This document shows, in pieces, positions 1 to 7,325 of a DNA stretch of 49,643 nucleotides; position 1 is the stretch's first letter, and every line of letters starts with the position of its first letter. Source of the stretch: Oscillospiraceae bacterium (GTDB lineage Bacteria > Bacillota > Clostridia > Oscillospirales > Oscillospiraceae); the NCBI GenBank assembly GCA_022800755.1, contig JAAWQX010000015.1, positions 1 through 49,643 of the forward strand, in the 5' to 3' direction. The position numbers and the translations under genes were made by a program. Under the pieces are notes generated by a model. The model was not told where the DNA came from. It did not search any database and was given only the letters and a program-made list of their open reading frames with translations.

Positions 1-27
1 CCAAGCCAGCTGGCTTGGGCGTTTTTT
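1..27 (+). terminator. Intrinsic terminator at window edge
   Basis: A perfect inverted repeat (positions 1-18, CCAAGCC arms around AGCT) is followed by GCG and six T residues on the plus strand. It would end a plus-strand gene lying to the left of the window. It also sits just beyond the copA stop codon and could serve the minus strand, but the bases that would show a minus-strand T tract lie outside the window. Confidence 0.7.
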
Positions 28-37
28 CTGCTTCGGT

Positions 38-244
38 TTACTGGATGATGGTGACCTCGTAGCCCGCATCCACCACGGCGGCGCGGAGGGTATCGTCTGT
101 GACGGACGTGTCCACGGTGCACACGGCGTTTTTGTTTTCCAGAGACACCTGGGCAGTTACGCCGGGAAGCTTGTTCAGTGCGTCGGTCACGTGCTTGACG
201 CAGTGCTGACACATCATGCCTTCAATGTTGATAGTTTTTGTCAT
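38..244 (-). other. Possible internal translation start yielding a free CopZ-like chaperone
   Basis: Inside copA, in the same frame, an ATG at 244 is preceded by AAAGGAG with nine bases between. Translation from here would give a 68-residue stand-alone heavy-metal-associated domain with the GMMCQHC copper motif, the size of a typical CopZ. The sequence shows the ribosome binding site and the domain boundary coinciding. That a separate protein is made is inference. The alternative is that two formerly separate genes fused and the site is a relic. Confidence 0.4.
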
Positions 245-2542
245 GTTACTTGTCTCCTTTGTTTCGGATATTTGTAATATTTGGGGCGTCCGGGCCATGG
301 CGGGTTTGTGCCAGCGCAGGCGCAGGGCGTTGGTGACGACGAAAAACGAGGAAAAGCTCATAGCCAGCGCACCCAGCATGGGGCTGAGGGACAGTTGAAA
401 GGCCGGATACAGCGCGCCCGCGGCGATGGGAATGCCAATGCAGTTATAGAAAAACGCCCAGAACAAATTCTGCTTGATATTGCGCATGGTGGCCCGGGAC
501 AGGTGCAAGGCGTTCACCGCGTCGGCGATGCTGCTTTGGGTGAGGATCACATCGGCTGATTCCATGGCGATGTCCGTCCCCGCGCCGATGGCAACGCCCA
601 CATCTGCTCGCATCAGCGCTGGTGCGTCGTTGATGCCGTCGCCTACCATAGCGACTTTTTTGCCGGAATTCATCAATTCTCGGATTTTGGCTTCCTTTTC
701 GTCCGGGAGGACTCCGGCCAGCACGGTATCGATACCGGTCTTTCGTCCGATGGCCCGGGCGGTGACTTCGTTGTCCCCGGTGAGAAGGACGACCTCCACG
801 CCGTCGTCTTTCAACTTGGCAATAGCGTCGGCGCTGTCGGGTTTGACCTCGTCGGCGCAGCAGATGACGCCCAGCGGCGCGCCGTCGGCGGCGAAATAGA
901 GGACCGTCTTGCCATCCTGGGCGGCGGCATCGTAAGCGGTATCAAAGGATACATTCAGCTGCTCCATATACCGGCGGTTGCCGGCGTAAACCGTCTTGCC
1001 GTTGATGGTGCCGGAGATCCCCATTCCGGGTGTGGCGGCGAAATCGGTGACATCCTGAAAGCTGGTCAAACCGTTGGACTTGGCGTAATCCACCACCGCT
1101 AAAGACAGCGGATGCTCGCTGGCGTGCTCCAGTGCGGCAGCCAGGGGCAGGAGGTCGCCGGAAAGGTCATGGAAATCCGTGACTTCCGGTGCGCCCTTGG
1201 TGACGGTGCCGGTCTTATCCAGCACCATGACATTGGTATGGGCTAATCCTTCCAGTGCCTCAGCGGACTTGAACAGCACGCCCAGGTCCGCGCCTTTGCC
1301 AGTGCCCACCATGATCGCCGTGGGCGTAGCCAGCCCCAAAGCGCAGGGGCAGGAAATGACCAGCACCGCGATAGCCCGGGACAAGGCAAAGCCAAAGCTC
1401 TGTCCGGCGAACAGCCAGACCCCGGCGGTGATGACCGCAATAGCAATGACCACCGGGACGAACACGGCGCAGACCTTGTCAGCCAACCGGGCGATGGGGG
1501 CTTTTGACCCCGCCGCGTCCTCCACCAAAGCGATGATTTTTGCCAAGGTAGTTTCGCCGCCCACCTGGGTGGCCTCAAAGGTAAAATACCCGGACTTGTT
1601 CACCGTAGCGCCGATGACCTTGTCGCCGGGGAGCTTTTCCGCGGGGACAGACTCGCCGGTGATGGCAGATTCGTCAATGGCGCCGCTGCCGCTGAGGACA
1701 ACGCCGTCCACCGGCAGGGCCTCGCCGGAGCGCACCACGACAATGTCGCCCACCCGCACATCTTCGGCGGGGATCGTGACCTCTGCGCCGTTCCGGAGGA
1801 CGCAGGCAGTCTTAGGCGTAAGGTCCATGAGTTTTTGCAGCGCGTCCTTGGTCTTGCCCTTGCTGCGCTCTTCCATGTACTTGCCCACGGTGATGAGGGT
1901 CAAAATCGTGCCGGCAGACTCAAAGTATAGTCCATCCATATGGACCATGGCCGCCTCCATATTCCCGTGGCCCAAAGCGGCGGCCATGGCGAAGGTGGAA
2001 TACAGGCTGTACACGATCGCCGCGCCCGCGCCCAGGGCGATGAGTGCGTCCATACTGGGAGCCAAGACTTTCATGGACTTAAAGCCATTGACAAAGTACC
2101 CACGGCCCATGAATACGATGGGCACCGTGAGCAAAAGCTCCGCGATGGCAACGACCATCATATTCTCCATACCGGCGAGAAAGCCCGGCAGCGGCAGACC
2201 GAGCATCCCGCCCATGCCGATATACATTAAAACAATCAGAAACCCGGCGGAAGCGATGATGCGGTGCTTGACCTCCCCGGCGTGGGCCTGTTCTGCCTGC
2301 CCCGCCGACGGAACCGCCGCCGTACCAGGCAGGCTGGCGCCATATCCGGCGTTTTCCACCGCGTGAATAATGCCCTCCGGCGAGGTCGCGCCCTCGTCAT
2401 AGGACACGGTCATGGAATTGGTCAGCAGGTTCACCGCGCAGGCCGTCACGCCGGGGACCTTATCCACGGCCTTTTGCACATGGGCCTGACAAGCCGCGCA
2501 GGTCATGCCGGTCACGTCAAATTTTTGGGTAATGGACTCCAT
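38..2542 (-). CDS. copA: Copper-translocating P1B-type ATPase with N- and C-terminal metal-binding domains
   Basis: This 834-residue membrane pump is predicted to export Cu(I) using ATP. In order it has an N-terminal heavy-metal-associated domain (GMTCAAC, Cys15 and Cys18), paired membrane helices, an actuator region, the CPC metal-transport motif (about residues 398-400), the phosphorylated aspartate in DKTGT (about residue 442), a GDGINDAPAL hinge motif and, unusually, a second metal-binding domain at the C terminus (residues 767-834, GMMCQHC). The ATG at 2542 is preferred over an upstream in-frame codon because AGGAGG lies seven bases before it. The gene is divergent from the DMT exporter. 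Bacterial CopA proteins normally carry metal-binding domains only at the N terminus, so the C-terminal copy looks like a fused CopZ-type chaperone. The CPC motif makes copper (or silver) more likely than zinc. Confidence 0.93.
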   Translation of the reverse strand: MESITQKFDVTGMTCAACQAHVQKAVDKVPGVTACAVNLLTNSMTVSYDEGATSPEGIIHAVENAGYGASLPGTAAVPSAGQAEQAHAGEVKHRIIASAGFLIVLMYIGMGGMLGLPLPGFLAGMENMMVVAIAELLLTVPIVFMGRGYFVNGFKSMKVLAPSMDALIALGAGAAIVYSLYSTFAMAAALGHGNMEAAMVHMDGLYFESAGTILTLITVGKYMEERSKGKTKDALQKLMDLTPKTACVLRNGAEVTIPAEDVRVGDIVVVRSGEALPVDGVVLSGSGAIDESAITGESVPAEKLPGDKVIGATVNKSGYFTFEATQVGGETTLAKIIALVEDAAGSKAPIARLADKVCAVFVPVVIAIAVITAGVWLFAGQSFGFALSRAIAVLVISCPCALGLATPTAIMVGTGKGADLGVLFKSAEALEGLAHTNVMVLDKTGTVTKGAPEVTDFHDLSGDLLPLAAALEHASEHPLSLAVVDYAKSNGLTSFQDVTDFAATPGMGISGTINGKTVYAGNRRYMEQLNVSFDTAYDAAAQDGKTVLYFAADGAPLGVICCADEVKPDSADAIAKLKDDGVEVVLLTGDNEVTARAIGRKTGIDTVLAGVLPDEKEAKIRELMNSGKKVAMVGDGINDAPALMRADVGVAIGAGTDIAMESADVILTQSSIADAVNALHLSRATMRNIKQNLFWAFFYNCIGIPIAAGALYPAFQLSLSPMLGALAMSFSSFFVVTNALRLRWHKPAMARTPQILQISETKETSNMTKTINIEGMMCQHCVKHVTDALNKLPGVTAQVSLENKNAVCTVDTSVTDDTLRAAVVDAGYEVTIIQ

Positions 2543-2584
2543 AAAAAGCACCTCCTGGCGCATTTGGTTTAGTTTGCTCGGTTT

Positions 2585-2610
2585 TGATCGTGTTTATTGA
2601 TTGTGTTTAT
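2585..2610. repeat. 13-bp tandem direct repeat in the copA/DMT intergenic region
   Basis: TGATCGTGTTTAT is followed immediately by TGATTGTGTTTAT, two copies with one mismatch. They lie between the copA start and the promoter of the DMT gene. A binding site for a regulator of either gene is possible, but no matching known operator (CopY or CsoR type) was recognised. Confidence 0.5.
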
Positions 2611-2622
2611 GGAATGTAACGA

Positions 2623-2652
2623 TTGGAATTTTCCGCTATCCTGTGCTATAAT
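2623..2652 (+). promoter_or_regulatory. Sigma-A promoter with extended -10 for the DMT exporter
   Basis: TTGGAA (2623-2628), an 18-base spacer and TATAAT (2647-2652) preceded by TGC, an extended -10. The expected start leaves a leader of only about a dozen bases before the ribosome binding site. Confidence 0.65.
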
Positions 2653-2671
2653 CGTCGCGGGAGGCGGGGAA

Positions 2672-3541
2672 ATGAAAAAAAACGACCATGTAAAAGGCGC
2701 GTTGTGCATTTTATGCTCCGCACTGTGCTTTGGCTGTATGTCCGCCTGTGTACGGCTGGCAGGAGACTTGCCTACGATTGAAAAGGCGTTTTTCCGCAAT
2801 TTTGTGGCGGCGCTGGTAGCGGCGTTCATCGTTTGCTGGGACCGTCTGCCCCTGCGGGTGGACCGGGAAAATCGGCTGTATGTAGCGCTGCGCTGCGTGT
2901 TCGGCACCTGCGGGCTGCTGTTTAATTTCTATGCCATCGACCGGCTGAACTTGGCAGACGCGAATATGCTCAACAAACTCTCGCCCTTTTTCGCCATCAT
3001 CTTTTCATATTTTGTGCTGAAAGAGCGGGTAAAGCCCATTCAGGCGGTGGCGGTGATGGGCGCTTTTTGCGGCGCGCTGCTGATCATCAAGCCCGGTGGA
3101 AGCTTACAGTCTTTCCCGGCGCTGTTGGGCTTTTTCGGCGGCATGGGCGCCGGTATGGCCTATACCTGCGTGCGGAAAGCGTCCATGGGCGGCGTAGCCG
3201 GCCCGGTGATCGTGCTGTATTTTTCCGTGTTTTCCTGCTTGTTCACCATGCCGTTTTCCCTCATGAACTTTGTTGTCCCGACGGTGCGGCAGATCGTCAT
3301 GCTGCTGCTGTGCGGCGCGTTCAGCGCTGGAGGGCAATTCGCCATTACGGCGGCGTATGGCTTCGCCCCGGCGAAAGAGATTTCCGTATTTGATTATTCC
3401 CAGGTGATCTTCAGCGCGATCATCGGCTTTTTCCTGTTTGAACAGGTGCCGGACGTGCTGAGCTTTCTGGGCTATGTTCTGATTATTTCCATGGGGGTCA
3501 TGAATTTTCTGTATAATAAAAAGCAGTCAGAAAACACTTGA
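2672..3541 (+). CDS. EamA/DMT-superfamily membrane transporter
   Basis: A 289-residue, very hydrophobic protein with about ten predicted membrane helices arranged as two repeats of the EamA type, the usual architecture and length of drug/metabolite transporter exporters. The ATG at 2672 is chosen because GGGAGG lies just upstream and a good promoter ends at 2652; the reading frame is open further upstream, but that part overlaps the promoter. The substrate cannot be told from sequence; known members move amino acids, nucleotide precursors or metabolites across the cytoplasmic membrane. It is monocistronic and ends at a strong hairpin. Confidence 0.85.
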   Translation: MKKNDHVKGALCILCSALCFGCMSACVRLAGDLPTIEKAFFRNFVAALVAAFIVCWDRLPLRVDRENRLYVALRCVFGTCGLLFNFYAIDRLNLADANMLNKLSPFFAIIFSYFVLKERVKPIQAVAVMGAFCGALLIIKPGGSLQSFPALLGFFGGMGAGMAYTCVRKASMGGVAGPVIVLYFSVFSCLFTMPFSLMNFVVPTVRQIVMLLLCGAFSAGGQFAITAAYGFAPAKEISVFDYSQVIFSAIIGFFLFEQVPDVLSFLGYVLIISMGVMNFLYNKKQSENT

Positions 3542-3584
3542 ACTGTCATTCATATATAACCACAATTATTGACATTTGTCAAGA

Positions 3585-3612
3585 ACCCGGAGGAAAAATT
3601 TTTCCTCCGGGT
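3585..3612. terminator. Bidirectional intrinsic terminator
   Basis: A 14-bp perfect inverted repeat, with arms of ACCCGGAGG plus five A and the complement, separates the converging DMT and Sel1 genes. T-rich sequence follows on the plus strand. Confidence 0.85.
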
Positions 3613-3618
3613 CTCATT

Positions 3619-6516
3619 TTATTTCTTTTTCAGTTTTTTCAGCTTTTCCTCCGCCTCGGGATAGCCCTGGTCGGCGGCCTTTTCGTACCAGTAAGCGGCT
3701 TTTTTCTTGTCCCGCTGGAACAAGCCGCCGCTGGCGTAGTGCTCGCCCAAGGCGAACATGGCGGGGGCATACCCACCCTCTGCGGCCTGGGTGAAGTAAT
3801 CCACGGCCTTGGAGACGTCCTTTTGCACGCCTAAACCGTCCCGGTAGCACTCGCCCAGCAGGTGTATCGCCCGCTCGTAATTCCGCTGGGCCGCGGCGGT
3901 GAACCAGCGGACGGCCTCTTTGTAGTCCTGCTTGGTGCCGATGCCCTCGTAGTAGCAAAAGCCCAGGTTGCATTGGGCGGTGAGATTGCCCTGTTCGGCG
4001 GCCATGCGGTAGTATTTCACGGCCTCGCTTTTGTCGGTGGCCAGGGTCAACTCGCCCATTTCATAGCTGTACCCCAGCAAGCACAGGGCCGGAGCGTATT
4101 CCATTTCCGCGGAACGCCGGAGCATCGCCAGCGCCTTGCTCTCATCTTTCGGCAGGCCCTCGCCGTCCCGGCTGCAAATGCAAAGGTGATACAGCGCCCG
4201 GGCGTTATCCTGTTCGGCGGCCCGCTGGAACCACTCTACGGCCTGGGCCAGATCCTTTTCCACGCCGATGCCCTGGAGGTAGCAGAAGCCCAAATTGCAC
4301 TGGGCGGTGGGGTAGCCCCGCTCCGCCGCCTGCTGATACCAGACGGTGGCTTCCTGTTTGTCCATCGCCACGCCCCGGCCCATTTCATAGCACAGGCCCA
4401 GATCGTTCATGGCGGGGACATACCCTGCATCCGCGGCCTGGCGGTACAATTCCGCGGCTTTCCCGTCGTCCTGGGGCACGCCTTCGCCGTTTTGATAGCA
4501 GTCGCCCAGCAGGTCCATCGCCCGGGACATCCCCTGGTCCGCCGCCTGTTGGAGCCAATGCACGGCCGCCGCCGCGTCCTGCTGGACGCCGATGCCCTGC
4601 AAATAGCAGTACCCCAGGTTGCACTGGGCGGTGGCGTAGCCCAGCTCCCCGGCGCGCTGATAGTACTCCGTGGCCCGTTTCGGGTCCCGGGGCACGCCCC
4701 GGCCCATTTCATAGCACAAGCCCAAATCGTTGATGGCCGGGGGATAATCCTGCTCCGCGGCCCGGCGGTAGCAGTCCGCGGCCTTTTCCTCGTCCATGGA
4801 AATGCCCTCGCCGGCCTGATAGCAGTCGCCCAGCAGGCTCAAGGCCCGGGGCAGGTCCTGCTCGGCGGCCTTTTGGAACCAATACACCGCTTTTTCCAGG
4901 TTCACGTCCACGCCGATGCCCCGGTAATAGCAAAAGCCCAGATTGCACTGACCGTAAGGATGCCCGCCCTGGGCGGCTTTCTCGTACCAGACCGTGGCCT
5001 CGTGTTTATCCATTTCCACGCCCCGGCCCAGTTCGTAGCACAATCCCAGGTCGGTTTGGGAGGGCGGATAATCCTGCTCGGCGGCCCGGCGGTAGTACTC
5101 CACCGCCTTGACGTCGTCCTGGGGTAAGCCGTCGCCGTTTTGACAGCAGTCGCCCAAGATCCCCAGCGCCCGGGGCATATCCTGCTCCGCGGCCTTTTGC
5201 AGCCATTCCACCGCCTTGGCGAAATCCACGTCCACGCCGATGCCCCGGAGGTAGCAGTACCCCAGATTGCACTGCCCGTAGGGATAGCCGGCGTTACCGG
5301 ACTTTTCATACCACTCCGTGGCGGTTTTCAGGTCCATTTCCACGCCCCGGCCCATTTCATAGCACAGCCCCAGACTGCACATGGCGGGGGGATAGTCCTG
5401 TTCCGCCGCCTGACGCAGCAGGGTAAAGGCCCGGTCATCGTCCCGGCTGACGCCGATGCCCTCTTGCAGATTGATGCCCAGTATGTACAAGGCCCGGGAG
5501 AAATTCTGGGCCACGGCCTTTTCCAGCCATTCGGTGGCCTTTTTCGGGTCTTCCTCCACGCCCTCGCCGTTGAGATAGCACACCGCTAAATCCGTCTGGG
5601 CCGGGGGATAGCCGGCCTCGGCGGACTTACGGTACAGCTCGATGGCCCGGGACATATTCTCCGCGGTACCCCGGCCGTTTTCACAGCACTCGCCCAAAAT
5701 GCACTGGCCCCGGGGCCAATCCTGGGCTGCGGAGTGCTCGAACCATTCCACCGCTTTTTCAAAATTCAATTCCACGCCGATGCCGTTTAAATAGCACACG
5801 CCCAGGTTACACATGGCGGGGGCATAACCCTGGTCCGCCGCGGCGCGGTACAGGGCCACGGCCTGCTGTTTGTCCTCTTCCACGCCGTCGCCGCCCTCGT
5901 AGCACTCGCCCAGAATGCACTGGGCTCTGGCCCAATCCTGATCCGCGGCCTTTTCCAGCCACTCTACGGCCTGGTCGATGTCCCGCTCCACGCCGATGGC
6001 GCTGAGGTAGCACACCGCCAGATTGCACTGTCCCGGCGCGTACCCCGCCTGGGCGGCCTGGAAGTACCAATCCGCGGCCACAGGCGGGTCTTTCGGCACG
6101 CCCAGGCCGTGCTCATAGCACAGCCCCATGCTCACCATGGCCTCTGGGTAATCCATTTCCGCGGCTTCCCGGAACAGTTCCGCGGCCCGCACCTCGTCCT
6201 TATCCACGCCGAAACCCATCTGGTAGCACCGGCCGAGGGCGTCCAAGCCCCGGGGGTCGCTCTCATCGGCGCTCATGGAAAACCAGTGGAACGCCTGTTT
6301 TTCGTCCTTATCCACGCCCTCGCCGTCGGCGTACCGGCTGGCCAGGTCGTAATACGCGGAGGTATCGCCGCTCTCGGCGCTTTCCAGCAGTACCTGGAAG
6401 CTCTCCCGGTCTCGCTGCACACCCTCCACCGCTTTCATGATTGCGTGGGTATCCACAAATACAATGTTCTGATCTTCCCCTTCCGGATGATTCAAATGCT
6501 CTTGATCTGCTGCCAT
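3619..6516 (-). CDS. Giant Sel1-repeat (TPR-like) solenoid protein
   Basis: A 965-residue protein made almost wholly of about 25 Sel1-like repeats of 36 residues, each with the A..LG.CY..G.GV..D...A..W...AA pattern. Only about 45 N-terminal residues lie outside the repeats. No signal peptide or membrane helix is visible, so it is probably cytoplasmic. Sel1 repeats form alpha-helical superhelices that scaffold protein-protein contacts; no partner can be named. The repeats are rich in cysteine (CNLG.CY). The start at 6516 is favoured by GGGAGG nine bases upstream; the frame is open to 6582 without a good site. Higher-order periodicity changes along the gene: pairs of repeats near the N terminus, triplets in the middle. 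A second Sel1 protein, fused to dUTPase, lies at 29566-30687. Confidence 0.9.
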   Translation of the reverse strand: MAADQEHLNHPEGEDQNIVFVDTHAIMKAVEGVQRDRESFQVLLESAESGDTSAYYDLASRYADGEGVDKDEKQAFHWFSMSADESDPRGLDALGRCYQMGFGVDKDEVRAAELFREAAEMDYPEAMVSMGLCYEHGLGVPKDPPVAADWYFQAAQAGYAPGQCNLAVCYLSAIGVERDIDQAVEWLEKAADQDWARAQCILGECYEGGDGVEEDKQQAVALYRAAADQGYAPAMCNLGVCYLNGIGVELNFEKAVEWFEHSAAQDWPRGQCILGECCENGRGTAENMSRAIELYRKSAEAGYPPAQTDLAVCYLNGEGVEEDPKKATEWLEKAVAQNFSRALYILGINLQEGIGVSRDDDRAFTLLRQAAEQDYPPAMCSLGLCYEMGRGVEMDLKTATEWYEKSGNAGYPYGQCNLGYCYLRGIGVDVDFAKAVEWLQKAAEQDMPRALGILGDCCQNGDGLPQDDVKAVEYYRRAAEQDYPPSQTDLGLCYELGRGVEMDKHEATVWYEKAAQGGHPYGQCNLGFCYYRGIGVDVNLEKAVYWFQKAAEQDLPRALSLLGDCYQAGEGISMDEEKAADCYRRAAEQDYPPAINDLGLCYEMGRGVPRDPKRATEYYQRAGELGYATAQCNLGYCYLQGIGVQQDAAAAVHWLQQAADQGMSRAMDLLGDCYQNGEGVPQDDGKAAELYRQAADAGYVPAMNDLGLCYEMGRGVAMDKQEATVWYQQAAERGYPTAQCNLGFCYLQGIGVEKDLAQAVEWFQRAAEQDNARALYHLCICSRDGEGLPKDESKALAMLRRSAEMEYAPALCLLGYSYEMGELTLATDKSEAVKYYRMAAEQGNLTAQCNLGFCYYEGIGTKQDYKEAVRWFTAAAQRNYERAIHLLGECYRDGLGVQKDVSKAVDYFTQAAEGGYAPAMFALGEHYASGGLFQRDKKKAAYWYEKAADQGYPEAEEKLKKLKKK

Positions 6517-6606
6517 TTTATGGTCCCTCCCATGTCGCGGACATTTTCTTGTCCCGTCGCTCATATACATTCTATAAACCACAGGGCAAAGGTATCACAT
6601 GGTTGG

Positions 6607-6635
6607 ATTGTATAACAAAATTCATCCGTTGGCAA
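6607..6635 (-). promoter_or_regulatory. Promoter of the Sel1-repeat gene
   Basis: On the minus strand, TTGCCA (6630-6635), 17 bases, then TACAAT (6607-6612). The leader before the start codon is about 85 bases. Confidence 0.6.
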
Positions 6636-6707
6636 GCGGTTGCGGCAAGATTCCCCACAACCGGGTCCATTGATAAAAAAATATCCGCGATTTCCATGAA
6701 AAACTGT

Positions 6708-6735
6708 TTGATTTTCACATAATCTGTGATACAAT
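6708..6735 (+). promoter_or_regulatory. Promoter of the ferredoxin gene
   Basis: TTGATT (6708-6713), 16 bases, TACAAT (6730-6735), preceded by TGA as an extended -10. The leader is about 65 bases. Confidence 0.6.
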
Positions 6736-6806
6736 GTAATCTGATGAGATTTGTCGATAATGCAAAAGGGACGGCAAATTTCGATACTTGTATGGAGGTA
6801 CATATT

Positions 6807-6974
6807 ATGGCTCACAAGATTGACAAAGAAGTCTGTGTCGGCTGCGGTTCCTGCAAGGATGCCTGCCCCATGGACGCCATCAAGGCTGACGGCGACAAGT
6901 TCATGGTTGACGCTGATGTCTGCGTGGATTGCGGCGCCTGCGAGGGTGCTTGCCCCACCGGTGCGATCAAGTAA
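6807..6974 (+). CDS. 2[4Fe-4S] bacterial-type ferredoxin
   Basis: A 55-residue electron carrier with two canonical cluster motifs: Cys10, 13, 16 and 20 (CVGCGSCKDAC), then Cys39, 42, 45 and 49 (CVDCGACEGAC). The length and spacing match clostridial ferredoxins, the usual electron acceptor of pyruvate:ferredoxin oxidoreductase, which is also encoded in this window (31875-35402). The start follows a TGGAGG site. The frame extends upstream to 6726, but that part overlaps the promoter and is not typical ferredoxin. It is transcribed alone, or with read-through into the oxidoreductase downstream. Confidence 0.97.
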   Translation: MAHKIDKEVCVGCGSCKDACPMDAIKADGDKFMVDADVCVDCGACEGACPTGAIK

Positions 6975-7325
6975 GACCGCTGTGGGATAGAAAGCCCCGC
7001 ACCCGGAAAGGGCGCAGGGCTTTCGTCCGCAAAAGTACCCCAAACCTCGTCCGCAGCGCGGACGGCTCCGGCAAAACAGAGACTACCCGTGCAATTGCGG
7101 AGCAATTGCCAAGGCGGGTTTTGCCGGAAGGAGGAAAAATCACGAAGCGGAAAGAGCGCGAGGCAGGCGCGCAGCGCGGGCCGAACGCTTTGGAGCGGCG
7201 TGCATTTTGACGTAGTGGTAAAATGTCTGTACCAGAACGTCCTGTTTTGGAGTGCGGGACGCTCCGGCATTTTCCAGGCATATAACATATGCGCATCACT
7301 AAACCGAAGAAAGAGGTATTGTATC
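6975..7325 (+). other. Structured non-coding stretch between ferredoxin and flavin oxidoreductase
   Basis: No convincing gene lies in these 351 bases. A hairpin at 6990-7024 (GAAAGCCC arm, one mismatch) lacks a T tract and may be a weak terminator or a stability element. A longer structure follows at 7068-7127: outer 10-bp arms CCGGCAAAAC/GTTTTGCCGG enclose two copies of GCAATTGC. No confident promoter for the oxidoreductase was found. The function is unknown. Confidence 0.5.

Noticed and set aside
3862-5127. Long plus-strand frame with repeats inside the Sel1 gene
   Set aside because: It is the complement of the Sel1 coding repeats; its periodicity is inherited from them.
3619-6516. Tandem DNA repeats that could suggest a CRISPR array
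   Set aside because: The 108-base period is the Sel1 protein repeat in a continuous reading frame, with no constant repeat/unique spacer pattern.
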